Positions 1 through 7,235 of a stretch of 64,000 bases of DNA are shown here, piece after piece. The notes under the pieces are model-generated. The model saw only the letters and a program-made list of their open reading frames with translations. It ran no database searches and had not been told where the DNA came from. The stretch is from an uncultured Bacteroidales bacterium. GTDB taxonomy: Bacteria > Bacteroidota > Bacteroidia > Bacteroidales > UBA932. The stretch's first letter is position 1. Each line of letters begins with the position of its first letter. Where the stretch lies: contig CAMCFO010000013.1 in assembly GCA_945874155.1 (NCBI GenBank), forward strand, positions 1-64,000, given 5' to 3'. A program made the position numbers and the translations under genes.

Positions 1-54
1 GGAGACCTCTCCGGCCCAATATATGGCAAATATCGGATAAATTTCTCTCTTTAA
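1..54 (+). CDS. C-terminal tail of an outer-membrane beta-barrel protein (possibly PorQ), 5' truncated
   Basis: The window opens inside a reading frame that ends in TAA at 52-54. The last 17 residues end in YGKYRINFSL, an alternating polar/hydrophobic strand typical of the last strand of an outer-membrane barrel. PorQ-type genes are, from my recollection of Bacteroidales gene order, often next to cmk, so PorQ is a plausible identity. Only 17 codons are visible and the other two frames cannot be excluded, so both the call and the frame are tentative. Confidence 0.3.
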   Translation, partial: GDLSGPIYGKYRINFSL

Positions 55-65
55 GCAATTTTTTT

Positions 66-73
66 TAATTTTG
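66..73 (+). promoter_or_regulatory. possible -7 box for cmk-ispH
   Basis: TAATTTTG fits the Bacteroidota -7 consensus TAnnTTTG and lies 38 bases before the cmk start. There is no clear TTTG at the expected -33 distance, so this is weak. Confidence 0.3.
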
Positions 74-111
74 TCGTCCTTCGGTGGCCCATTGTCCCCG
101 GGAAAGCGAAT

Positions 112-807
112 ATGACCACATCAGAGATTCCTGCAATTACCATTGCAATAGACGGTTACTCTTCCACAGGCAAGAGTTCTTTCGCCAAACGCATAGCCCG
201 AGAACTTGATTTCCATTATCTCGATTCGGGCGCACTCTACCGTGCGGTCACGCTTTACGCCTTGGAGAAGGGCTATATTTCACCGGAAGGGAACATAGAC
301 ACGGCATCCCTGGAGAGGGACCTGCAGAGTCTGGATGTGCATTTCGATGAGCAGGGCCGCACTCGCATTGCCGGGCGTTGCGTTGAACAGGAGATTCGTA
401 CCCTGCGTGTATCCGGCAAAGTCAGTCCCATATCTGCGATTCCCCAAGTCCGGGACTATGTGAACAGGCTTCTGCGCATATGCGGCAAAGACGGACGTAT
501 AGTAATGGACGGCAGGGATATAGGCACGACAGTTTTCCCAAATGCCGAGTTGAAAATCTTTATGACTGCAGACCCTATGGTCAGGGCTTCCCGCCGTGCA
601 GCCGAGATGCAGGCCAAAGGTGAGAAGACAGACATTGATGAGGTGCTTGCTAACCTTAAGGAAAGGGATTACATAGATTCCCACAGGGAAGTTTCTCCTC
701 TGACCCAGGCACCTGATGCCGTGGTGCTGGACAATTCGTCAATGACTATGGACGACCAGATGGAATGGGTTCTTGACCTTATTGAAAAAAGATTCGCAAA
801 GAAATGA
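112..807 (+). CDS. cmk: (d)CMP kinase
   Basis: Cytidylate kinase phosphorylates CMP and dCMP with ATP in the cytoplasm and feeds RNA, DNA and CDP-lipid synthesis. The P-loop is IAIDGYSSTGKSSFA near residues 11-25. The YLDSGALYRAVTLYA stretch and the GRIVMDGRDIGTTVFP segment are the nucleotide-binding signatures of the family. At 231 residues it has the usual full length. The ATG at 112 gives a short N-terminus directly before the conserved beta strand. Its TGA overlaps the ATG of ispH (ATGA), so the two genes are translationally coupled. Confidence 0.97.
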   Translation: MTTSEIPAITIAIDGYSSTGKSSFAKRIARELDFHYLDSGALYRAVTLYALEKGYISPEGNIDTASLERDLQSLDVHFDEQGRTRIAGRCVEQEIRTLRVSGKVSPISAIPQVRDYVNRLLRICGKDGRIVMDGRDIGTTVFPNAELKIFMTADPMVRASRRAAEMQAKGEKTDIDEVLANLKERDYIDSHREVSPLTQAPDAVVLDNSSMTMDDQMEWVLDLIEKRFAKK

Positions 808-1712
808 ACGTAAAAGTTGAAGTGGACAAGAATTCCGGATTCTGTCCCGGAGTGATAAGGGCGGTGGAAATCGCTGAAACGAAACTGGCCGAAAAAGGAG
901 ACAGGAAGATTTTCTCCCTGGGTGCCTTGGTCCACAATGAGTCCGTTTTGGGAAGGCTCGCTGACGCCGGGCTGGTGACAGTGGATGTGGAAGACCTGGA
1001 TGAAATGCAGGCCGTTCAGGATGCCGATCTCATCATTAGGGCACACGGTGAGCCGCCTTCCACATACATCAAGGCCAAGTCCTTGGGTTTCAATGTGGTG
1101 GACTGCACTTGTCCGGTGGTGCTCAAGCTCCAGACCAGAATACGCAATGCCTACAATGCGATGAAGGCAGCCGGTGAGGGGCAGATACTGATTTTCGGCA
1201 AGGTGGGACACGCTGAAGTGCTCGGACTGGTGGGGCAGACGGAGGGGGAAGCCATAGTCGTCGAGTCTATGCTGATGCTCGAAGCTATGTTGAATGACGG
1301 TAAGGTGAGCCCGGATATACCGACGGAGATTTTCAGTCAGACCACCAAATCGCCTCAGGAATATGCGAAAGTTTGCGAAAGGCTCTCCGAGGTGCTCGGC
1401 GACAAACTCAAGGTCCACGACACCATATGCCGTCAGGTTTCCACCCGTCACGACAAACTTTCCAACTTCGCACTCAGCCACTCCGTCATCGTATTCGTCT
1501 CCGGCAAGTCGAGTTCCAATGGGAAAGTCCTTTGCGAATTCTGCAAGTCGGTGAATATCAGGACTTACAATATAAGCTCCGTGGCGGATATCAACGAAGC
1601 CTGGTTCCGGGAGGACGACAATGTGGGCGTGTGCGGGGCGGCTTCCACACCCAAGGAACTGCTCGAAGAAATTGCAGAAGGCATCAGGGATATTTTGCGT
1701 AAAAAACAATAA
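804..1712 (+). CDS. ispH: 4-hydroxy-3-methylbut-2-enyl diphosphate reductase
   Basis: IspH (LytB) is the last enzyme of the non-mevalonate isoprenoid pathway. It reduces HMBPP to isopentenyl and dimethylallyl diphosphate with an iron-sulfur cluster. The three expected cluster cysteines are visible as C14 (GFCPGV), C103 (DCTCPVV) and C209 (TICRQVSTRHDKL). The substrate-binding histidines lie in LIIRAHGEPPS and KVGHAEVLG. The 302-residue length is normal for a stand-alone IspH. It overlaps cmk by four bases and is followed by the efp promoter rather than another coupled gene. Confidence 0.97.
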   Translation: MNVKVEVDKNSGFCPGVIRAVEIAETKLAEKGDRKIFSLGALVHNESVLGRLADAGLVTVDVEDLDEMQAVQDADLIIRAHGEPPSTYIKAKSLGFNVVDCTCPVVLKLQTRIRNAYNAMKAAGEGQILIFGKVGHAEVLGLVGQTEGEAIVVESMLMLEAMLNDGKVSPDIPTEIFSQTTKSPQEYAKVCERLSEVLGDKLKVHDTICRQVSTRHDKLSNFALSHSVIVFVSGKSSSNGKVLCEFCKSVNIRTYNISSVADINEAWFREDDNVGVCGAASTPKELLEEIAEGIRDILRKKQ

Positions 1713-1724
1713 GTTGTATCTTTG
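1694..1724 (+). promoter_or_regulatory. promoter of efp (TTTG-19-TATCTTTG)
   Basis: TTTG at 1694-1697 and TATCTTTG at 1717-1724 are separated by 19 bases and match the Bacteroidota -33/-7 pattern. The -33 box lies inside the last codons of ispH. The predicted start leaves a leader of about 60 bases before efp. Confidence 0.7.
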
Positions 1725-1791
1725 CAGCCGCAATTTTCTGATGGGTTGTGCGTGAGCTTCCGAATGATTATTTTTAAAACTATATATTTTT

Positions 1792-2364
1792 ATGGCAACA
1801 ACAGCAGATTTCAAGAACGGGCTTTATATGATGTACAATGGAAAGCCTTGTTCTATCGTATGGTTCCAGCACGTTAAACCGGGAAAGGGTCCCGCTTTCG
1901 TAAAGTGCAAACTCCGCAACCTTGAGAACGGCCGAATCCTTGAAAACACATTCACGGCTGGTGTGAAGATTGACGTGATCAACGTGGAGCGTCGTCCATA
2001 CCAGTTCCTTTACAAGGATGAGGACGGATTCAACTTTATGCACGAGGAGACTTACGAGCAGATTCACCTGGGCACTGACCTCGTTGAAAACGCAGACCTT
2101 ATGAAAGAGGGTCAGCACGTGGAGATGATGTTCCTTGCTGAGGAAAATGACGAAAGGTGCCTCACTTGCGAACTTCCTACCTATGTCGAACTGGAGGTAA
2201 CCTACACCGAGCCGGCAGTCAAGGGAGACACAGCTTCCACTTCAGCTCTCAAGGAGTGCACTCTGGAGACCGGAGCAATCATTATGGTGCCTCTGTTCAT
2301 CAATCAGGGCGAGCGTATTCGTGTCAATACTGAGGACCGTTCTTACGGCGGACGCGTGGCTTAA
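1792..2364 (+). CDS. efp: translation elongation factor P
   Basis: EF-P binds between the ribosomal P and E sites and relieves stalling at polyproline stretches. The 190-residue length and three-domain layout are normal: an N-terminal KOW-like domain with two OB-like domains after it. The loop that carries the modified residue in the family reads KPGKGPAF, with K32 at the tip. The C-terminal INQGERIRVNTEDRSYGGRV is the typical family ending. It is a single-gene unit between a -33/-7 promoter and a strong hairpin terminator. Confidence 0.97.
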   Translation: MATTADFKNGLYMMYNGKPCSIVWFQHVKPGKGPAFVKCKLRNLENGRILENTFTAGVKIDVINVERRPYQFLYKDEDGFNFMHEETYEQIHLGTDLVENADLMKEGQHVEMMFLAEENDERCLTCELPTYVELEVTYTEPAVKGDTASTSALKECTLETGAIIMVPLFINQGERIRVNTEDRSYGGRVA

Positions 2365-2389
2365 GCACCATTCTTACGATAACAAAGTC

Positions 2390-2424
2390 AGGGGGCTGAA
2401 CAAAAAAATGTTCAGCCCCCTTTA
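2390..2424. terminator. bidirectional hairpin terminator between efp and der
   Basis: A perfect 12-bp stem, AGGGGGCTGAAC paired with GTTCAGCCCCCT, encloses an 8-base A-rich loop. It is followed by TTTAG on the plus strand and by AAA-flanked sequence on the minus strand. It lies between the convergent ends of efp and der. Confidence 0.85.
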
Positions 2425-2465
2425 GCTTCTTAATCCCCGCATACATGCGTCTGCGGTCCCTTCGG

Positions 2466-2490
2466 GGCTTTTGTTCAGCCCCCTTTCTCT
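2466..2490. terminator. second GGGGCT hairpin directly after der
   Basis: GGGGCT and AGCCCC pair around a TTTGTTC loop, followed on the plus strand by CTTTCTCTT. It repeats the core of the terminator 50 bases away and abuts the der stop codon. It may serve der on the minus strand. Confidence 0.5.
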
Positions 2491-3797
2491 TATTTCTGTC
2501 TCAGGAACACCTGCACCGGGCACCCCTCGAAATCAAAGTTCTCCCGAAGCCGGTTCTCAAGGAAACGCTTGTAAGGATCCCTCACATACTGCGGCAGATT
2601 GCAGAAGAAAGCAAAAGACGGAAATCTTGTAGGCAACTGTGTGATGAACTTGATTTTCACATATTTGCCCTTCCACGCAGGCGGAGGATAATTCTCAATT
2701 TCAGGAAGCATCACCTCGTTCAGCTTGGAAGTCGGAATCTTCTTGGAATAGTTGTCATAAACCTTCTGGGCAGCCTCAAGCACATTCAGGATTCTCTGCT
2801 TGTTCAGCACCGATGTGAAAATGATAGGAATGTCATCATTGGGTGCAATCCTGGACTTGAGCGCAGCCGTATATTCCTTCATCGTGTTGCTGTCCTTCTC
2901 CACAAGGTCCCATTTGTTCACCACCAGCACGCAGCCCTTCCTGTTCTTCTGGATGAGGTTGAATATGCTCATATCTTGAGCCTCCATTCCGAGCGTCGCA
3001 TCAATCATAAGTATGCACACGTCCGAATGTTCTATTGCCCTGATTGAGCGCATAACTGAATAGAATTCAAGGTCTTCGTGCACCTTGCTCCGCTTTCTCA
3101 TCCCAGCGGTGTCCACCAGCATAAACTCGTGTCCGAAGCGGTTGTAATGTTCGGCTATGGAATCGCGGGTGGTCCCTGCAATAGGGGTCACAATATTCCT
3201 TTCCTTGCCCAAAAGAGCATTGGTGAGGGATGATTTGCCCACGTTCGGGCGTCCCACAACTGTGATGTGCGGCAGTTCGGGATGCTCATCGGCAGTTCCG
3301 TCATCTTCCGGAAGCTGTTTCACGACAGCATCCAGCAAGTCTCCGGTTCCGCCTCCGTTGGCAGCCGATATGCTCCAGACCTCGCCCAATCCCAAGGCAT
3401 AGAACTGGAAAGTGTCGTAAATCTTCTCGCCGGAATCCACTTTGTTCACTGCCAGCACCACCGGTTTGCCGCTTCTGCGAAGCATATCGGCTATTTCGTT
3501 GTCATAGTCAGTGATTCCGGTGGCTCCCTCCACCATAAACAGCACAAGGTCGGCCTCTTCAACGGCCAGCACCACCTGTTTGCGTATTTCCTCTTCGAAG
3601 ATGTCGTCGGAATTGGATGTATATCCTCCGGTGTCCACCACAGAAAATTCCCTTCCGCACCATTCTGTCTTGCCGTAGTGACGATCTCTCGTGACTCCGG
3701 CGGTTTCATCGACTATGGCCTGACGCATTCCGACAAGTCTGTTGAAAAGCGTTGACTTGCCCACGTTAGGTCTGCCGACTATTGCTACTAAACTCAT
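2490..3797 (-). CDS. der: ribosome-assembly GTPase Der (EngA)
   Basis: Der is an essential GTPase with two G domains that acts in maturation of the 50S ribosomal subunit. The first P-loop is GRPNVGKST at residues 8-16 and the second is [10 protein letters not shown] near residue 180. G3 motifs DTGGY and DTAGM follow, with NKVD and NKWD as G4 motifs. The C-terminal KH-like domain is present, with the usual [14 protein letters not shown] stretch. The length of 435 residues is typical. It is the last gene of the leftward engB-prs-membrane protein-der group. Confidence 0.97.
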   Translation of the reverse strand: MSLVAIVGRPNVGKSTLFNRLVGMRQAIVDETAGVTRDRHYGKTEWCGREFSVVDTGGYTSNSDDIFEEEIRKQVVLAVEEADLVLFMVEGATGITDYDNEIADMLRRSGKPVVLAVNKVDSGEKIYDTFQFYALGLGEVWSISAANGGGTGDLLDAVVKQLPEDDGTADEHPELPHITVVGRPNVGKSSLTNALLGKERNIVTPIAGTTRDSIAEHYNRFGHEFMLVDTAGMRKRSKVHEDLEFYSVMRSIRAIEHSDVCILMIDATLGMEAQDMSIFNLIQKNRKGCVLVVNKWDLVEKDSNTMKEYTAALKSRIAPNDDIPIIFTSVLNKQRILNVLEAAQKVYDNYSKKIPTSKLNEVMLPEIENYPPPAWKGKYVKIKFITQLPTRFPSFAFFCNLPQYVRDPYKRFLENRLRENFDFEGCPVQVFLRQK

Positions 3798-3848
3798 ATA
3801 ATTACTATTATTTTAAGTATATATATACCAGATATTATCTGTATATTC

Positions 3849-4109
3849 CTAATTGTCGGTATGCAGGCCGCAACCGGCGCAATCACTGCACCCGAGGTCG
3901 CTGCAATCCGGTTTTCTGCCCCCGTGCTTCTTGCTCCAGAGCCTCATCTCCTCCTCCTTTGCGCAACGGATTCCGAGTTTCTTCATCTCCTTGTTGGAGG
4001 ATATTTCAGTTTCCGGGAACTTGCCTCCCTTGCGGAAGAAAATATTGAAGCCCAGGCCCAGAAAGCATATGGCCACAATAGCCAGAACCACAAGAAACAA
4101 CTGCCACAT
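3849..4109 (-). CDS. small membrane protein with C-terminal cysteine cluster
   Basis: An 86-residue protein with one N-terminal membrane segment (about residues 2-24, WQLFLVVLAIVAICFLGLG). A soluble tail follows, ending in CSDLGCSDCAGCG. I recall similar short 'membrane or secreted' proteins in Bacteroidota, but their function is unknown to me. The closely spaced cysteines could bind a metal or an iron-sulfur cluster; that is inference only. It starts 19 bases after the prs stop and ends 51 bases before der, so it is probably co-transcribed with both. Confidence 0.75.
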   Translation of the reverse strand: MWQLFLVVLAIVAICFLGLGFNIFFRKGGKFPETEISSNKEMKKLGIRCAKEEEMRLWSKKHGGRKPDCSDLGCSDCAGCGLHTDN

Positions 4110-4128
4110 AATGTACTCCTCCGCAGTA

Positions 4129-5079
4129 TCAGTAAATGAATTCAGTGCTTATAGGCTCGTAATTGTAAACCTTGTTGATGACTTTCGCGAAAATCTCGGT
4201 CATCGAGCAGACCGTAATCTTGCTCTTGTCATTTTCCGGCTTGTCGCTGAGCGGAATGGTATCTGTCACAATCACTTCTTCCAGAGCGCTCTCGGCAATC
4301 CTCTTGTAGGCCTCGCCCGAGAACACCGGATGGGTTGCGCAAGCCCTCACGCTCACGGCGCCCATATCCTTGAGCACATTGGCCGCCTTGGTGAGAGTGC
4401 CCGCAGTGTCAATCATATCGTCCACAATCACCACATTCTTGCCCTCCACTTCGCCTATAGCGGTAATGGAACCCACCACATTGGCCTTCTCCCTGGACTT
4501 GTGGCAGATAATCACAGGACACTGGAGGTGTTTTGCAAACGCCAGAGCCCTCTTTGCTCCTCCCATATCCGGAGCAGCGATGGCCAGATTCTCGATGTTC
4601 AGTGACTTGATGTAAGGCACGAAGACCGAACTTGCGTAGAGATGGTCCACAGGGAAGTCGAAGAAGCCCTGAATCTGATCGGCGTGGAGGTCGCAGGTCA
4701 TAACCCTGTCGCAACCTGCCGCGTGGAGCAGATTTGCCACCAATTTTGCCCCGATGGACACTCTCGGGCGGTCTTTCCTGTCCTGACGCGCCCAACCGAA
4801 ATAAGGCATTACGGCCACAACCTGATGAGCCGAAGCCCTTCTTGCAGCGTCGCACATAAGCAGTAGTTCCATCAGATTGTCAGTCGGCGGGAAAGTGGAC
4901 TGAATGATGAAAACGGTAGCGCCCCTGACGCTTTCAAGATAGGCCGGCTGGAATTCGCCGTCGCTGAAGGTCAGAGTCTCGGAATCTCCGAGAGTAAGGT
5001 TAAGGTGTTCTGCAACTTTCTTTGCGAACTCCACGGATGCCCTGCAGGCAAATAGTTTGATCTGATGCTCTCTATTCAT
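4129..5079 (-). CDS. prs: ribose-phosphate pyrophosphokinase (PRPP synthetase)
   Basis: The enzyme makes PRPP from ribose 5-phosphate and ATP for nucleotide, histidine and NAD synthesis. The PRPP synthetase signature appears as DLHADQIQGFFDFPVD, the regulatory flexible loop region as KSREKANVVG, and the PRPP-binding loop as VVIVDDMIDTAGTL. I chose the ATG at 5077-5079 (MNREHQIKLF), which gives the normal 316 residues. The frame is open upstream, but that stretch overlaps the engB gene and has no family similarity. It starts 5 bases after the engB stop. Confidence 0.97.
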   Translation of the reverse strand: MNREHQIKLFACRASVEFAKKVAEHLNLTLGDSETLTFSDGEFQPAYLESVRGATVFIIQSTFPPTDNLMELLLMCDAARRASAHQVVAVMPYFGWARQDRKDRPRVSIGAKLVANLLHAAGCDRVMTCDLHADQIQGFFDFPVDHLYASSVFVPYIKSLNIENLAIAAPDMGGAKRALAFAKHLQCPVIICHKSREKANVVGSITAIGEVEGKNVVIVDDMIDTAGTLTKAANVLKDMGAVSVRACATHPVFSGEAYKRIAESALEEVIVTDTIPLSDKPENDKSKITVCSMTEIFAKVINKVYNYEPISTEFIY

Positions 5080-5084
5080 CGTCA

Positions 5085-5753
5085 CTATATTGTGTTTGTA
5101 ATTATTGGTTCTATTTTCTTGGGGTCGGAGCTGCCTGCCTGCCCGGCTTGAGGAGCATTCAGAGAGTCCATCACCGATCCGATATAGTCCAGGATTTCCT
5201 CCCTTCCCGTTCTGTTTTCCGAAGAACTCACAAAACAAGGCGGCAATTCTTCCCAGAATTCAAGCAACTGCTTGTGGTTCTGTTCGATGCGCTCCTTGAG
5301 TGCATTCGGTCCGAGTTTGTCTGCTTTGGTGAAAATGATGGAAAAAGGGATTCTGCGTGAGCCCAGTTCCACGAGGAAGTCCAGGTCAATCTTGCCGATT
5401 TCGTGACGGGAGTCAATGAGCACGAAAAGGTTCACCAAGTCCGGTGAAAGATTGATGTAGTTGTCGATAATCATCCGGATTTTCTTCCTTTCCGCATCAG
5501 AGGCCTTTGCGTATCCGTACCCGGGAAGGTCCACGAGATACCAGCTGCGGTTGATGAGGAAGTGGTTCACCAGACGGGTCTTTCCCGGTTTGGAGGAGGT
5601 CATCGCCAGCTTGCGGTTGGCAGTCAGCATATTGATTAGCGAGGACTTGCCCACATTGGAGCGTCCGATGAATGCGAATTCCGGAAAACGCTGCTTCGGC
5701 CTTTCCGAAATCCGGGTGCTGCTGCCTGCAAAAACTGCCTCTTTGACTTTCAT
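5085..5753 (-). CDS. engB: ribosome-biogenesis GTP-binding protein EngB/YsxC
   Basis: A single-domain GTPase of the YihA/YsxC family that acts in 50S subunit assembly. The G1 motif is GRSNVGKSSLINML, G3 is DLPGYGYAK and G4 is TKADK. The start is set at the ATG at 5751-5753 (MKVKEAVFAGSS), giving 222 residues. The frame opens 13 codons further upstream, but those codons fall between the predicted promoter and this ATG and are not conserved. It is the first gene of a leftward ribosome/nucleotide operon. Confidence 0.95.
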   Translation of the reverse strand: MKVKEAVFAGSSTRISERPKQRFPEFAFIGRSNVGKSSLINMLTANRKLAMTSSKPGKTRLVNHFLINRSWYLVDLPGYGYAKASDAERKKIRMIIDNYINLSPDLVNLFVLIDSRHEIGKIDLDFLVELGSRRIPFSIIFTKADKLGPNALKERIEQNHKQLLEFWEELPPCFVSSSENRTGREEILDYIGSVMDSLNAPQAGQAGSSDPKKIEPIITNTI

Positions 5754-5776
5754 AAAAAACCTCAATACCTGATTAC

Positions 5777-5818
5777 GCCAACCGGCTCGCACAAATATGC
5801 CAATCGGCTCGCAAATAT
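5777..5818. repeat. 22/20-bp tandem duplication in the engB-xseA promoter region
   Basis: Two adjacent near-identical units, 5777-5798 and 5799-5818, each read GCCAAyCGGCTCGC followed by AAATAT. They differ by one substitution and a 2-base deletion. The second copy contains the engB -7 box on the minus strand; the first copy has a degenerate version. Confidence 0.7.
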
Positions 5819-5819
5819 A
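5812..5819 (-). promoter_or_regulatory. -7 box for the engB operon
   Basis: The minus strand reads TATATTTG, a perfect match to TAnnTTTG, 59 bases before the engB start. No good TTTG is seen at the -33 position. Confidence 0.5.
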
Positions 5820-5842
5820 GTGAAAATTGTCGGAAAAAATGG

Positions 5843-5850
5843 TATATTTG
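5843..5850 (+). promoter_or_regulatory. -7 box for xseAB
   Basis: TATATTTG lies 25 bases before the xseA ATG and is followed by the usual GC. The -33 box is not clear. Confidence 0.5.
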
Positions 5851-5875
5851 CAGGTAATGTGAATGAAGGAAAAAG

Positions 5876-6994
5876 ATGAAAGACTATTTCGACTTGCTTG
5901 AATTGCAGAAAATGGTGAGAGAGGGCCTGGAAGGCCTGTTCCCTGAGAAACTGTGGGTCAAGGCGGAAGTGGCTTCCATCAATGCCAAATTGGGCGGGCA
6001 CTGCTATCTGGAACTGGTGCAGACCCTGGACGGGGCGGTGGTTTCAAAGGCCCGGGCCACAATCTGGGCTTCCCGCTGGAGGACAATCAAGCCCTATTTC
6101 GAAAGCGTAACCGGCAGCACTCTTGCCGCAGGTATGGAGATATTGGTGCAGGTGCAGGTGAGTTACAGCGAAATCTATGGTTTTTCACTTTCCATAAGCG
6201 ACATCAATCCGGAATTTTCCCTCGGCAAGAAGGAGGCCCAAAGGCGGGAGACAATGAAAAGATTGCAACAGGAGGGTCTTATGGACCTGCAAAAAGGCCT
6301 CAGCCTGCCTGCCCTGCCGTACCGTTTTGCGGTTATATCTGCCTATGATGCAGCTGGTTATGGAGATTTTACAAGGCATCTTCTACAAAATCCCTACGGG
6401 TTCTCCTTCGAGGTGGAACTGTTTCCGGCCTCTATGCAGGGGGTGGACTGTCCCCAATCCGTTGCTGATGCAATAGCCCGTATCAGCGAAAATGCAGAAG
6501 CCTATGATGCCGTGCTCATACTCCGGGGTGGAGGCTCGGCCCTTGACCTGGACTGCTATGACGATTATGTAATGGCCTCAGCCATAGCGCGTTGTCCCCT
6601 TCCTGTGCTGACGGCTGTGGGGCACGACCGGGATTATCATATCTGCGATATGGTCTCTTTTGCCTACCTCAAGACTCCTACGGCCCTTGCAGACGAACTC
6701 ATAGGCATATTCGAGGCTGAAGATGCCCGTCTTTCGGAATTTGCCTCACGAATGAAACTGGCTTTCACCAACCGCATCAGCCAGATGGAGCTGAGGCTTC
6801 AGAACCTGCTCACCCGCATCACCGCTGCCGACCCGAGGAACATACTCAAGAGGGGTTATGTGCTGGTTTCGGACGAAAGGGGAGTGGTCGTGAAATCAGC
6901 TGGGGCATTCAAAAGGGGAGACAGGATGAAACTGCTGTTCGCAGACGGGCAGGTGGATGCCGACATCATAAAAGTGACAGAAAACAAAATTTGA
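5876..6994 (+). CDS. xseA: exodeoxyribonuclease VII large subunit
   Basis: The large subunit of exonuclease VII degrades single-stranded DNA into oligonucleotides. It has an N-terminal OB-fold (about residues 1-100, with LWVKAEVASINAK) and the XseA catalytic domain. The latter shows RGGGSALDLDCYD from R217 and the conserved TAVGHDRDYHICD. At 372 residues it is somewhat shorter than the 400-450 usual in proteobacteria, mainly in the coiled-coil part. It lies 4 bases before xseB, so the two subunits are made from one transcript. Confidence 0.95.
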   Translation: MKDYFDLLELQKMVREGLEGLFPEKLWVKAEVASINAKLGGHCYLELVQTLDGAVVSKARATIWASRWRTIKPYFESVTGSTLAAGMEILVQVQVSYSEIYGFSLSISDINPEFSLGKKEAQRRETMKRLQQEGLMDLQKGLSLPALPYRFAVISAYDAAGYGDFTRHLLQNPYGFSFEVELFPASMQGVDCPQSVADAIARISENAEAYDAVLILRGGGSALDLDCYDDYVMASAIARCPLPVLTAVGHDRDYHICDMVSFAYLKTPTALADELIGIFEAEDARLSEFASRMKLAFTNRISQMELRLQNLLTRITAADPRNILKRGYVLVSDERGVVVKSAGAFKRGDRMKLLFADGQVDADIIKVTENKI

Positions 6995-6998
6995 GACT

Positions 6999-7214
6999 AT
7001 GCCACACAAGAATACATTTGACTACGCAGGAGCTGTTGCCGAACTTGAGAAAATCGCTGCGACAGTCGAGAATCCGGCAACTCCGCTGGAAGACATAGAC
7101 ACACAGCTCAAACGGGCCTCCGAACTGGTGAAACAGTGCCAGGCCTGGCTTAGGGGAGTGCGTGAGAGGACTTTGGCCCTCGATGCGGAGCAGTCTGACA
7201 AAACTGAACAATAA
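6999..7214 (+). CDS. xseB: exodeoxyribonuclease VII small subunit
   Basis: A 71-residue helical protein, matching the short XseB family (PF02609). It shows the pattern FDYAGAVAELEKIAATVENP, then LKRASELVKQCQAWLR. It assembles with XseA into exonuclease VII and lies immediately downstream of it, as in many bacteria. The branching enzyme starts 21 bases later, so the glycogen cluster may be read partly from the same promoter. Confidence 0.9.
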   Translation: MPHKNTFDYAGAVAELEKIAATVENPATPLEDIDTQLKRASELVKQCQAWLRGVRERTLALDAEQSDKTEQ

Positions 7215-7235
7215 CCACATAACACTAATCACAAT

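Noticed and set aside
669..1814. 381-codon open frame on the minus strand opposite ispH
   Set aside because: It is a shadow of ispH. The translation has no known motif, while the plus strand encodes a full IspH with all three cluster cysteines.
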